Shown here: piece by piece, positions 37,183 through 46,058 of the stretch
Numbering within the stretch: the stretch's first letter is position 1
How the letters are laid out: every line of letters starts with the position of its first letter
Assembly (NCBI RefSeq): GCF_000689415.1
Contig: NZ_HG322950.1
Span: 3,789,501-3,853,500, forward strand
Length of the DNA: 64,000 nucleotides
Reading direction: 5' to 3'
Origin: Pseudomonas knackmussii B13
GTDB taxonomy: Bacteria; Pseudomonadota; Gammaproteobacteria; Pseudomonadales; Pseudomonadaceae
The notes under the pieces: model-generated
The model's input: only the letters and a program-made list of their open reading frames with translations
Databases searched by the model: none
Told to the model about the DNA's origin: nothing
Position numbers and translations under genes: made by a program

Positions 37183-37523
37183 GGGTTTTGCCTCTAAATA
37201 CATCCGCAAAGACCCAATAGCCATGCTGCGCATGCCCTGTACGACTACGAAGTCACCCAGGCAGCTGGAAGCGGGGATTTGCGATGTGTGCTGTTGGAAG
37301 AATGACGTCAAGGAGAGTCCGCGCTAGCGGACGCACGGCCAGAGCCTTGAGCTCCGAAAAATGCGGGATCCCGAACGAGGCCGTGAAAAGGCCGGCGCGC
37401 ATGATACCGGAAATTCGTCAGGCTTGCGCGCTTTTCCGCTACGATCCGTCGCACGGTAGCAACTTGCAACGTCGCCGGACTGCGCTATACCCATGCAGGC
37501 TCCATCCCAGCAGGAACCTGACC

Positions 37524-38316
37524 GTGAAGCCAGCCAGCGAAAACCGCATCACCAGCGAACACCGGGGCCACCTGCTGGTGCTCGGCCTGAACCGCGCCGA
37601 GAAACGCAACGCCTTCGATCAGCGCATGCTCGACGAGCTGGTCCTGGCCCTGGGCGAATACGAGCGCGACCCGAACCTGCGCTGCGCCCTGCTCATCGCC
37701 CACGGCGAACACTTCACCGCCGGATTGGACCTGGCCGACGTCGGCGAACGCTTCCGAAAGGGCTGGCAATTGCCGGCAGGCGCCGTCGATCCCTGGGGTA
37801 CTTTCGGCGGGCCACGCCTGAGTAAACCGCTGATGGTCGCCGCGCAGGGTTACTGCTTCACCATTGGCATCGAATTGATGCTGGCCGCCGATATCTGCTT
37901 GTGCGCGAGCAATGCGCGGTTCGCACAGATGGAAGTACGCCGCGGTCTTTTCCCCTTCGGCGGCGCCACGCTCCGCCTCCCCCAGACCGCCGGCTGGGGC
38001 AACGCCATGCGCTGGCTGCTCACCGGCGACGAATTCGATGCCCATGAGGCGTACCGGCTGGGTCTGGTCCAGGAAATCTGGGCACCCGAAGAGCTCCTGC
38101 CAAACGCCCTGAAAACTCGCCGCCCGCGTCGCGAGCCGAGCCCCTCTGGCGGTCGGAGCAACCCTCGCTTCGGCACGTCAGGCACTGGAGGAAAGCCAGG
38201 ATGCTGCGGCCGCGAGCATCCCTGCCAAGGTGCAGGAGCTGATGGCCAGCGCCGATGCCGAAGAAGGGCTGAAAGCCATGCTGGAAAGGCGCGAAGGGAA
38301 CTTCAGCGGCAATTAG
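37524..38316 (+). pseudogene. Enoyl-CoA hydratase/isomerase family protein, frameshifted near the C-terminus
   Basis: Crotonase-fold protein starting at a GTG at 37524. Seen in frame: LNRAEKRNAFDQRMLDEL, the oxyanion-hole region HFTAGLDLADV, and GYCFTIGIELMLAADI. After LLPNALK an extra A in a run of four (38112-38115) shifts the frame. Removing it gives LAARVASRAPLAVGATLASA and the normal end at the TAG at 38314 (about 263 residues). As written the protein carries an aberrant Arg-rich tail. The substrate is unknown; it corresponds to PA2841. Confidence 0.82.
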
Positions 38317-38367
38317 ACAAGCAGATAGAAGCAACTTTCGCCGCTCATTAAGCGCTATACACAAGGT

Positions 38368-38388
38368 AGTAGGGAAAGTTTCCCTACT
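38368..38388. promoter_or_regulatory. Perfect dyad upstream of the lipoprotein gene
   Basis: AGTAGGGAAA, one base, TTTCCCTACT: ten-base perfect arms around a single G. It has no T tract and too small a loop for a good terminator, so an operator for the lipoprotein/transporter genes is more likely. It lies 52 bases after the hydratase stop and about 190 bases before the lipoprotein start, in an AT-rich region. Confidence 0.4.
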
Positions 38389-38575
38389 GCTCTTCCAAGA
38401 AGGCAAAACAATTAAATTCAAGCGCTTAAACAAATATCAAAACGACTATATACAAGTTCCAATTTCGCCGATCCCAACAAGGCACTACAACTGAGCCCAC
38501 TTCAGTTGAAGTGCTCGCCAGACCTGCTGTTCGAGACTTCTCCTGAAATCAGAGCCCTTCAGGGAGGAGCTGAAC

Positions 38576-40105
38576 ATGTCCGGTTCGATTCGCACTTTCG
38601 CACTGTCTCTTCTGGTCGTTGCGCTGTCGCTTCAAGGGTGCAGTAGCAGCGGTGGTCATCACAGCAGTTCCGACGGCTCCGGCAGCGATTCCGAACAGGC
38701 CAGCACAGCCAGTGGCGGCTCCGGTGGCGGCGACTCGTCGACCGGTGCAACGGGCTCGGCTGCCGGCGGGTCGGGCAGCACAGCCGGCACAGGCGGTACG
38801 GCCGGTTCAGGCAACACGGCGGGCACCGGCGGAACCAATGGAAACGGTGGCACCGGCAGCACTGGCGGCACTGGCGGCACGGGTGGCACCGGTGGCACTG
38901 GCGGCGCCACGCCGGCACTGGCCGCCAGCACCGTGCTCAGCAATACCGGCGAGGCGGTGACCGACGTCGGCGGTACCGTTAGCGGCGTCGGTGCGCTGGT
39001 GAAATCGGTGAGCCTGCCAGTGGGCGGCAGCAGCCTGACCAACGGCGCCGGCGATGTCGTCCAGGACGTTGGCCAGGGTGTTAGTGCCCTGGGCAGCGGC
39101 GTGACCAATGGCGTCGGCAAACTTGGCAGCAATCCCAACGCACTGGGCACCACCGTGGCAGGCGCTGGCGGCCTGGTGGACAACACCGGAGCGGCAGTCA
39201 GCGATCTGGGCGGCACCGTGACTGCCGTTGGCGCCTCGACGCCGCTGAGCCCCCTCACCCGCACCCTCGGCGGGACCGCGAACCAGGTCGGTGGACAGAT
39301 CAGCATGATCGGCGACTCGCTCAGCGGCGCGGTGACCGGCAATGGCCCCCTCGCCCCTCTGACCACCCAGCTCAGCGGCACCACCGCCGGCCTGGTCGGC
39401 CAGGTCCAGGGCGTCACCCAGAAAACCGGGGCGGCCACCGGGCTCGGCGCGCCGGTCAACAACCTGCTGAGCACCGTCGGCGGCCTGGTGACCCAGACCG
39501 GCAACCAGGTTGGCGGCACCACAGGGCTCGCCCCGGTGGGCGGCGCCGTCGCCAACGTCGGCCAGGCCGTTAGTGCCGCGGGCGGCGTAGTTCAAGGCAG
39601 CAATGGCAGTTCGGGCGGCAATCCGGTCGGCGGACTGCTGAGCGGCGTCACCGGCGCACTGGGTGGCGCCAGCGGCGGAAGCAATCCGGTCGGCGGACTC
39701 GTCTCCGGTGTGACCGGCTCCCTCGGTGGCGCTACCGGCGGCAGCAACCCGGTAGGTGGGCTGGTCGGTGGCGTCACTGGCGCCCTTGGCGGCGCCACCG
39801 GCGGCAGCAACCCGGTGGGTGGCCTGGTCGGCGGCGTCACTGGCGCCCTCGGCGGCACCGGTGGCTTGGTCGCCGGTGCCGGGCTGGGCGTGGGCAATGG
39901 CGGCAACGGCCTGGGCGCTGGCGCCGGTGTGGCCGCCGGCGAGTCAGGCGTTGCAGCAGGTGTCGGCGCCGGCACCACCACCAACGGCCAACCCAATAGC
40001 GGCGGTCTGATCGGCGGCACCCTCGGCACAGTCGGTGGCCTGCTCGGCGGGGTGAACACCGCCTTGGGCGGCGGCGTCCTGGGCGTCACTGCGCCGAAAC
40101 CGTAA
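38576..40105 (+). CDS. Gly/Thr/Val-rich repetitive outer-membrane lipoprotein (collagen-like annotation)
   Basis: 509 residues. A lipoprotein signal with lipobox LQGC (Cys22) and Ser at +2 predicts outer-membrane sorting. Residues 24-110 are Gly/Ser/Thr-rich low complexity with TGGTGG runs. Residues 115-345 are pseudo-repeats of V/L-G-G-x-V patterns, and residues ~345-430 hold four near-identical 21-residue repeats (GGSNPVGGLVSGVTGALGGA). There are almost no charged residues in the repeats. There is no TPS secretion domain (no NPNL/NPNG boxes). The TpsB-type transporter gene starts 83 bases later, suggesting a surface-exposed or secreted adhesin-like protein; function is not established. A strong GGGAGGAG site precedes the ATG. 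Confidence 0.8.
   Translation: MSGSIRTFALSLLVVALSLQGCSSSGGHHSSSDGSGSDSEQASTASGGSGGGDSSTGATGSAAGGSGSTAGTGGTAGSGNTAGTGGTNGNGGTGSTGGTGGTGGTGGTGGATPALAASTVLSNTGEAVTDVGGTVSGVGALVKSVSLPVGGSSLTNGAGDVVQDVGQGVSALGSGVTNGVGKLGSNPNALGTTVAGAGGLVDNTGAAVSDLGGTVTAVGASTPLSPLTRTLGGTANQVGGQISMIGDSLSGAVTGNGPLAPLTTQLSGTTAGLVGQVQGVTQKTGAATGLGAPVNNLLSTVGGLVTQTGNQVGGTTGLAPVGGAVANVGQAVSAAGGVVQGSNGSSGGNPVGGLLSGVTGALGGASGGSNPVGGLVSGVTGSLGGATGGSNPVGGLVGGVTGALGGATGGSNPVGGLVGGVTGALGGTGGLVAGAGLGVGNGGNGLGAGAGVAAGESGVAAGVGAGTTTNGQPNSGGLIGGTLGTVGGLLGGVNTALGGGVLGVTAPKP
39613..39866 (+). repeat. Four tandem 63-bp repeats in the lipoprotein gene
   Basis: Four consecutive in-frame units of 63 bases (the last slightly shorter) encode GG(S)NPVGGL-x-x-GVTG-x-LGGA. 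The third and fourth are nearly identical at the DNA level, implying recent duplication. Such a repeat can gain or lose units by slippage, changing protein length without a frameshift. Confidence 0.8.
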
Positions 40106-40188
40106 CCCGTCGATCCGCCCAGGTTGTAGCGCGAGGGGCCGCAACGGCCCTTCGCACCTCATCTGCAGTGGTTTCAGGGAGAAACCAG

Positions 40189-41853
40189 ATGCGCAAGCTA
40201 GCCGTAGTGACACTGTTGTTGGCCTGCCCCTTCGCCTGGGCGGAAAAACCGATCCAGCTGCCCGGCTCGGACATCGAGCAGAGCCTGCCCAAACCCAACC
40301 TGCCGGGCGGCGACATCCGTCCGCAGGCGCCCAAGGTGGTCACCCCGGATGCCTCGTCGCGCCAGCCGCAGCAACTGCTGCAGCAGAACATCCGCCTGCG
40401 GCGCATCGAAGTCGTCGGCGGCGGCCATTACCCGCTGGCGACCTGGAAGCCATTACTGGAACCGCTGACCCGCCGCGAAATCCGTGTCGGCGATCTGGTT
40501 GCGGCGGCCAAGGCGATGACCCGGCGCTATCAGGACGACGGCTTCGTCATCTCCTTCGCCTACGTGCCGAACCAGGACTTCAGCCAGGGCGTCGGGCGCA
40601 TCATGCTGATCGAAGGGCACCTGAGCGAGGTCCGCTCCGCCGGCGACTTCGGCGTGCACCAGGCCCGCGTCGACCGCTGGATCGAGCGACTGAAGGCCGA
40701 GCGGCCGCTGACCCGGGCCAGTTTCGAGCGCTTCAGCGTGCTGATGAGCCGCGTGACCGGCCTGCAGATGAACATGATCCTCGACCCGCCGACCACCACC
40801 GATGGCGGAGCCGTGCTGGAGATGGTCGGCCAGCGCAAGCGCGTTGAGACCAGCGCCGACTTCGATAACCGCCACGGCAAGCAGCGCGGTGTGTTCTCCG
40901 CCAGCCTGATGTCCATGCTCGGCCTGGGCGAACGCCTGCAGTTCAGCTATCTGTACCCGCCGGGCGACGACAAGGAGTACTACCGCGCCTGGAACTACAG
41001 CCAGTTGCTCGGCGACGACGGCCTGCAACTGCTCGCCGGCTACAGCCACTACGACTCGCAGCCGGAAGACCGCGTGGTGGTCGGCCCCTTGCAATACGCG
41101 CGACATCGCGAGAACGAGCGGATCAACGCCGGGCTCGGCATCCCCGTACTGCTGCGCCGCGACCTGACCTGGGACGTCAACCTGCGCGCCTACACGGTGG
41201 ACGACACCAGCCGCTACGACCTGGTGGTGCCGGCCATTCCCTATCGCGTCGAGCTGCACAACAAGCTGCGCGTGGTCGGCGTCGACACCGTCGTGCAGCA
41301 GTTTGCCGACAAGCAGGTACGTGCTGGAAGCCTGGGTATCTACCAGGGCCTGAACGCCTTCGGCGCGCAGACTACCGACCCGGTGAAAGCGGCGTTCACC
41401 CGCGTGCTCGGCTTCGGCGCCCAGCAGAACCAGTTCGGCGAACACTGGCAGGGCGTGGCAAGCACGAGCTTCCAGTGGAGCCACGACATTCTTCCGGACT
41501 CCGAGCAGGTCACCTACGGCGGTTCCAACTTCGGCCGCGGCTACCCCGACGACCAGGCCACCGGCGACAAAGGCTGGGGCGCGTCCTATGAGGCGAACTA
41601 CAGCTTCCTGCTGCAGAACCATGTGCTCAACCAGCTGCAGCCCTATGCCGTCATCGACGGGGCACGCACCTGGTACAACAGCGATGGTCTGCAGGGCTCC
41701 AAGCTGGGCTCCGGCGCGCTCGGTGTCCGCCTGTCCGACCGCAAGCACTACGTGGTCGGCGTGGAAGTGGCCAAGCCGTTCGGCGACCGCGCCATCGACA
41801 ACGACGAACGCAGCCCGCGCCTGAACATCACCTTCAGCTACCAGTTCCCCTGA
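40189..41853 (+). CDS. ShlB/FhaC/HecB-family (TpsB) outer-membrane transporter
   Basis: 554 residues from the ATG at 40189 with a Sec signal (cleavage AWA/E at ~21). A Pro-rich linker with QQLLQQNIRLRRIEVVGGGH opens the first POTRA domain; a second spans about residues 130-200 (IMLIEGHLSEVRSAGDF). The C-terminal ~350 residues form the 16-strand barrel, with the lid-loop-like GRGYPDDQATGDKGWG that matches the Omp85/TpsB VRGY/F motif. These pores export TpsA proteins across the outer membrane. Here the only nearby candidate cargo is the upstream lipoprotein, which lacks a TPS domain. A GGGAGA site supports the chosen start. Confidence 0.88.
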   Translation: MRKLAVVTLLLACPFAWAEKPIQLPGSDIEQSLPKPNLPGGDIRPQAPKVVTPDASSRQPQQLLQQNIRLRRIEVVGGGHYPLATWKPLLEPLTRREIRVGDLVAAAKAMTRRYQDDGFVISFAYVPNQDFSQGVGRIMLIEGHLSEVRSAGDFGVHQARVDRWIERLKAERPLTRASFERFSVLMSRVTGLQMNMILDPPTTTDGGAVLEMVGQRKRVETSADFDNRHGKQRGVFSASLMSMLGLGERLQFSYLYPPGDDKEYYRAWNYSQLLGDDGLQLLAGYSHYDSQPEDRVVVGPLQYARHRENERINAGLGIPVLLRRDLTWDVNLRAYTVDDTSRYDLVVPAIPYRVELHNKLRVVGVDTVVQQFADKQVRAGSLGIYQGLNAFGAQTTDPVKAAFTRVLGFGAQQNQFGEHWQGVASTSFQWSHDILPDSEQVTYGGSNFGRGYPDDQATGDKGWGASYEANYSFLLQNHVLNQLQPYAVIDGARTWYNSDGLQGSKLGSGALGVRLSDRKHYVVGVEVAKPFGDRAIDNDERSPRLNITFSYQFP

Positions 41854-41868
41854 GTAGCCGGCCGGCGC

Positions 41869-42615
41869 TCACTGTGCCGGCCGCAGCGACTCGATGTACG
41901 GGCGCAGCGAATAGCCCAGCTGCGGCTCGAGTGCCGCCACGCGCTTCTTCAGGCCGCGCAGGTTGAGCGTCTGCTCGAGCCCAGCCGGGACGAAGACGAT
42001 CACGTTGCCCTCCGGCACCGGGCACTCCCAGTAATGCCTGTGGAAGCGCCCGCGCAGCAGCGCCGCACCCAGCGGCCGGCCGTCGTCGGTGCTCCACTGG
42101 TTGATCACCAGCCAACCGCCGGGACGCAGGCGCTCGCGGCAGGCGCCGAGGAAATCCCAGCCCAGGTGCGCCGGCGCCGGGCCGGTGTCGGTGTAGAGGT
42201 CGAGGAAGATCAGATCGGCCGGCTCGCAGTCCTGCAACTCCTGCACCGCATCGCCGACCCGCAGCAGCAGCCGCGGGTCCTCGCCGAGGCCCAGGTGCTC
42301 ACGGGCCAGGCGCGGCACCGCCGGGCGCAACTCGATGGCCTCCACTTCGTCGAGCGCAAGGTGGCGCAGGCAGGCCAGGGTCAGGCTGCCGGCGCCGAAG
42401 CCGAGGAAGAGCGCGCGTTTGGGCTTCGAGTGGCAGAGCGCACCGAGCAGCATGGCGCGCGAGTAGTCGTACTCGAGCCAGCTCGGGTCGGCGGTCAGCA
42501 CGCAGCTCTGCTCGACTTCGTCGCCGAACTCCAGGTAACGGAAGTCACCCTGCTCGACCACGCGGATCACGCCGAATTCGTCGCGCTCCTCGACGATCAG
42601 ACGGTCTTCGCTCAT
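41869..42615 (-). CDS. Spermidine-synthase-like methyltransferase-fold protein
   Basis: 248 residues with the polyamine-synthase Rossmann fold: ALFLGFGAGSLTLACLRHL as the SAM motif, VEAIELRPAVPRLAREHLGL, VGDAVQEL and DLIFLDLYTD. The N-terminal strand region of true spermidine synthases is shortened and the acidic putrescine-binding residues are not all evident, so the substrate is uncertain. The open frame continues far upstream on this strand, but the ATG at 42615 fits the family start (MSEDRLIVEERDEFG). Convergent with the TpsB gene and divergent from the DAHP synthase. Confidence 0.82.
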   Translation of the reverse strand: MSEDRLIVEERDEFGVIRVVEQGDFRYLEFGDEVEQSCVLTADPSWLEYDYSRAMLLGALCHSKPKRALFLGFGAGSLTLACLRHLALDEVEAIELRPAVPRLAREHLGLGEDPRLLLRVGDAVQELQDCEPADLIFLDLYTDTGPAPAHLGWDFLGACRERLRPGGWLVINQWSTDDGRPLGAALLRGRFHRHYWECPVPEGNVIVFVPAGLEQTLNLRGLKKRVAALEPQLGYSLRPYIESLRPAQ

Positions 42616-42867
42616 CGCGCTGCTCTGCTGCACTGCATGCAGGCGGGACGAACCACGGCGTCTGCTGGAGGAGTCGATGGAGGAATGTTCGGCACTGCTT
42701 GGCGCACTCGGAAATCCTTGCTCGGTGGACGGCGTGCTCGTCACGCCGGATGGTCGGAGGCGCAAGGATACCAGCCCCGGCGGGTCAGCCCCATCACTGC
42801 CCGAGCGCCGCCGCAAGCGCCGGTGATACCATTCGAGCATCTTTCGCCATTGCCGCACGAGCCACCG

Positions 42868-44214
42868 ATGAGCCAAGCCTGGAGCCCCGATAGCTGGAGA
42901 AGCCTTCCCATCCAGCAGCAACCCGTCTACCCCGACGCCGCCCGCCTGCGCGCGGTCGAGGAAAGCCTCGCCAGCTCCCCGCCGCTGGTGTTCGCCGGCG
43001 AGGCCCGCGAGCTGCGCCGGCAGTTCGCCGAAGTCACGGCCGGGCGCGCCTTCCTGCTGCAAGGCGGCGACTGTGCCGAGAGCTTCGTCGAGTTCTCCGC
43101 GGCGAAAATCCGCGACACCTTCAAGGTGCTGCTGCAGATGGCGGTGGTGATGACCTTCGCCGCCGGCTGCCCGGTGGTGAAAGTCGGGCGCATGGCCGGG
43201 CAGTTCGCCAAACCGCGCTCGGCCGGTGAAGAAACCATCGGCGGCGTCACCCTGCCGGCGTACCGCGGCGACATCATCAATGGCATCGGCTTCGACGAGG
43301 CCAGCCGCGTACCCGATCCGCAACGCCTGCTGCAGGCCTACCACCAGTCCACCGCGACCCTTAACCTGCTGCGCGCCTTCGCCCAGGGCGGCTTCGCCGA
43401 CCTCCACGAAGTGCACCAGTGGAACCTCGACTTCATCGCCAACTCGGCGCTGGGCGAGAAGTACAGCCAGCTCGCCGACCGCATCGACGAAACCCTCGCC
43501 TTCATGCGCGCCTGTGGCCTGGACACCTCGCCGCAGCTGCGCGAAGTGAGCTTCTTCACCGCCCACGAAGCGCTGCTGTTGAACTACGAGGAAGCCTTCA
43601 TCCGCCGCGACAGCCTCACCGGCGGCTGGTACGACTGTTCGGCGCACATGCTCTGGATCGGCGACCGCACCCGCCAGCTCGACGGCGCGCATGTGGAAAT
43701 GCTGCGCGGCGTGGGCAACCCCATCGGGGTCAAGGTCGGCCCGAGCATGACCGACGAGGAGCTGATCCGCCTGATCGACATCCTCAACCCGGACAATGAC
43801 CCGGGCCGCCTCAACCTGATCGTGCGCATGGGCGCCGACAAGGTCGGCGACGGCCTGCCCCGCCTGCTGCAGACCGTGCAGCGCGAAGGCCGCCAGGTGC
43901 TGTGGAGCTGCGACCCGATGCACGCCAACACCATCAAGGCCTCCAGCGGCTACAAGACCCGCGACTTCGCGCGCATCCTCACCGAGGTGCGGCAGTTCTT
44001 CGAAGTGCACAAGGCCGAAGGCACCTACGCGGGCGGTATCCACATCGAGATGACCGGGCAGAACGTCACCGAATGCATCGGCGGCGCGCGACCGATCACC
44101 GAAGCCGGGCTGAGCGATCGCTACCACACCCACTGCGATCCACGGCTGAACGCCGACCAGTCGCTGGAGCTGGCATTCCTCATCGCCGAGACGCTGAAAC
44201 AGGTACGCCGCTAA
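42868..44214 (+). CDS. Class II 3-deoxy-7-phosphoheptulonate synthase
   Basis: 448 residues, typical for plant-type (class II) DAHP synthases, which condense phosphoenolpyruvate and erythrose 4-phosphate at the entry to the shikimate pathway. Conserved parts: WSPDSWRSLPIQQQPVYPD, the metal Cys in LLQGGDCAESF, RMAGQFAKPRS, and CDPMHANT near the C-terminus. The start at 42868 matches the family N-terminus MSQAWSPDSW. It corresponds to PA2843. Feedback by aromatic amino acids is common in the class but not readable here. Confidence 0.93.
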   Translation: MSQAWSPDSWRSLPIQQQPVYPDAARLRAVEESLASSPPLVFAGEARELRRQFAEVTAGRAFLLQGGDCAESFVEFSAAKIRDTFKVLLQMAVVMTFAAGCPVVKVGRMAGQFAKPRSAGEETIGGVTLPAYRGDIINGIGFDEASRVPDPQRLLQAYHQSTATLNLLRAFAQGGFADLHEVHQWNLDFIANSALGEKYSQLADRIDETLAFMRACGLDTSPQLREVSFFTAHEALLLNYEEAFIRRDSLTGGWYDCSAHMLWIGDRTRQLDGAHVEMLRGVGNPIGVKVGPSMTDEELIRLIDILNPDNDPGRLNLIVRMGADKVGDGLPRLLQTVQREGRQVLWSCDPMHANTIKASSGYKTRDFARILTEVRQFFEVHKAEGTYAGGIHIEMTGQNVTECIGGARPITEAGLSDRYHTHCDPRLNADQSLELAFLIAETLKQVRR

Positions 44215-44229
44215 GCGGCCCGGCTCTTC

Positions 44230-44294
44230 GTAGGAGCGAGCTTGCTCGCGAACGCTCTTGTGCCTAGGCGGTTCGCGAGCAAGCTCGCTCCTAC
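44230..44294. repeat. Inverted pair of Pseudomonas REP sequences
   Basis: GTAGGAGCGAGCTTGCTCGC at 44230 and its complement ending at 44294 face each other across about 19 bases. This is the common Pseudomonas REP (REPIN-like pair). It lies between convergent genes, and its right end provides the TAG stop codon of the YcaQ-like gene. Confidence 0.88.
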
Positions 44295-45508
44295 AGGGTC
44301 TGCGCCAGGGATGCCTTCAGGCGAGCGCCCTCCGGCTTGCGACAACCCACGTGCACGTTCTCCAGCCCCAGCCAGTCCGCCATCTCGCGTAGCTGCTCGG
44401 CCAGGCTGGCATATCCCGACTCGCCCAACGGCCGCTCCTCCTCATGCACGGCGTGCACCGCCAGCCGCCCTTGGGCCCGCTCGGCACGCAAGTCAATGCG
44501 TGCCGCCAGGCGCTCGTCGAACAGGAAGGGCAACACGTAGTAGCCGTACACCCGCTTGTGCTGCGGCGTGTAGATCTCCAGCCGATAGCGGAAGTCGAAC
44601 AGCCGCTCGGTGCGTGCGCGCTCCCACACCAGCGAATCGAACGGCGACAGCAGCGCGCTCGCCCGCACCTTGCGTGGAATGACGGGTTCGCCGGCCACGT
44701 AGGCGGCCTGCGACCAACCCTTGACCTGCACTTGTCGCAGCTCGCCGGACTCGACCAGCTCAGCCAACCGCGCCTTGCTATCCGCAGCATCGAGGCGGAA
44801 GTAGTCGCGCAGGTCCGCCTCGGTCGCCACCCCAAGCGCGACGGCGGCGTGCAGCAGCAAACCTCGCTGCGCCTCCTCGGCGCCGGGTTCCGGAGCACCC
44901 AGCAGGACATCCGGGAACACCCTTTCCGGCAAGTCATAGAGACGCTCGAAGCCCCGTCGCCCCGCAACAGTCACCTCACCGGCGGCGAACAGCCATTCCA
45001 GCGCGTGCTTCTCGGCGCTCCAGTCCCACCAGGGACCCGCGCGCTCGCTGCGCGTGCTCAGGCTGCCGGCGCCCAACGCGCCTTGCTCGCGCACCGCCTG
45101 CAGGACTCTCTCGATGACTGCGCGCTGCTCCACGCCGAACTGCGCCAGCTGCTTGTAGATGCCCTGCCCGTCCGCCGCGCGGCGCATGCGCCAGCGCATC
45201 AGCGGATAAAGCTCCAGTGGCAGCAGCGAGGCCTCGTGCCCCCAGTACTCGAACATCCGCCGATGCCGCCCGGCGCTCCAGGCCGCCTCGTCGAGCAGCG
45301 CCTGGGAGTAATTGCCCAGGCGCGAGAACAGCGGCAGGTAGTGCGAACGCACCAGCGCGTTGACCGAATCGATCTGCAATACACCGAGCCGCTCGATCAG
45401 TTGCTGCAAGTGCTTGCGCTGCACCTGCGCGCGCGGCCGGCGATTGGCGAAGCCCTGGGCCGCCAAGGCCAGGCGGCGGGCTTCCTTGAGGGAAAAGTTG
45501 TCGGTCAT
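44291..45508 (-). CDS. YcaQ-like winged-helix DNA glycosylase family protein
   Basis: 405 residues of the HTH_42/YcaQ family, members of which unhook DNA interstrand crosslinks or excise alkylated bases. Three winged helices are expected; the family motif with the catalytic Q-x-D/Q is in LGVLQIDSVNALVRSHYLPL at about residue 42-62. Other typical segments are FEYWGHEASLLP and RLFDFRYRLEIYTP. The stop codon falls in a REP element. The start at 45508 (MTDNFSLKEARRLAL) is normal. Function by family only. Confidence 0.85.
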   Translation of the reverse strand: MTDNFSLKEARRLALAAQGFANRRPRAQVQRKHLQQLIERLGVLQIDSVNALVRSHYLPLFSRLGNYSQALLDEAAWSAGRHRRMFEYWGHEASLLPLELYPLMRWRMRRAADGQGIYKQLAQFGVEQRAVIERVLQAVREQGALGAGSLSTRSERAGPWWDWSAEKHALEWLFAAGEVTVAGRRGFERLYDLPERVFPDVLLGAPEPGAEEAQRGLLLHAAVALGVATEADLRDYFRLDAADSKARLAELVESGELRQVQVKGWSQAAYVAGEPVIPRKVRASALLSPFDSLVWERARTERLFDFRYRLEIYTPQHKRVYGYYVLPFLFDERLAARIDLRAERAQGRLAVHAVHEEERPLGESGYASLAEQLREMADWLGLENVHVGCRKPEGARLKASLAQTL

Positions 45509-45556
45509 GCGGGCGCTCCCTGGCCGGATCGAGGCTCGATCCTACGCCAACTCGCC

Positions 45557-46027
45557 TCAGGCCGGCAGCGACTGCGTGGAGGGTGCGGCAAATGGCCGGG
45601 CGAAGCTGAAGGCCTCGGCAGTCGAGCCCCTCTCGGCCAGGCTCTGCAGGGCACGGCGCGCGTCCTCTAGCGTCGGCAGCTGCCCCGCCGGCAGCCACCA
45701 GAGCGCCAGGCTCGGCCCGTCCACCTTCTCCATCCATTCCTTGCGCTGCTTCAGCAGCTCCAGGTGCGGACCGGCGTAGACGTAGTCGCGCAGCGCTTCG
45801 AGTGAATCCCAGAGCGACAGGTTGACGATGATCTGCGGATCGTCGAAGGCCTGGATGGAGGTGGCGTCGCCCTCCTCCGTCTGCAGGCGCCAGACGAAGC
45901 CGGGGCTGGCCTCAGCAAGGGCATTGATGGGCGCGAGCTGCTCGACGAAACCGCGCATCAGTGGGTGATCCATGGGTGCCCTGGCCCGGGCGATGTTGAC
46001 CTGGGCCAGGTGGTAGCGGTGGGACAT
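45557..46027 (-). CDS. DUF3291 domain protein
   Basis: 156 residues of the DUF3291 family, a dimeric alpha-beta barrel-like fold related to antibiotic-biosynthesis monooxygenases. Seen: HLAQVNIARARAPMDHP at the start, NLSLWDSLEALRDYVY and LALWWLPAGQLPTLEDA. I prefer the ATG at 46027 because AAGGA stands seven bases before it; an in-frame ATG at 46045 is also open. Function unknown. The DUF1127 gene lies 31 bases upstream on the same strand. Confidence 0.82.
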   Translation of the reverse strand: MSHRYHLAQVNIARARAPMDHPLMRGFVEQLAPINALAEASPGFVWRLQTEEGDATSIQAFDDPQIIVNLSLWDSLEALRDYVYAGPHLELLKQRKEWMEKVDGPSLALWWLPAGQLPTLEDARRALQSLAERGSTAEAFSFARPFAAPSTQSLPA

Positions 46028-46058
46028 GGGCAAGTCCTTGTGCATTTATGATTGCCGC

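Noticed and set aside
35428..37197. 589-codon plus-strand open frame
   Set aside because: It is the complement of deaD; its translation is Gly/His/Val-rich and matches no family.
38559..38918. Cys/Arg-rich minus-strand frame opposite the lipoprotein signal region
   Set aside because: It is the complement of Gly/Thr codon runs; the composition is an artefact of the repeat.
41869..44133. 754-codon open frame on the minus strand
   Set aside because: Only the last 248 codons encode a recognisable protein; the remainder is antisense to the DAHP synthase and is a product of high-GC third-position bias.
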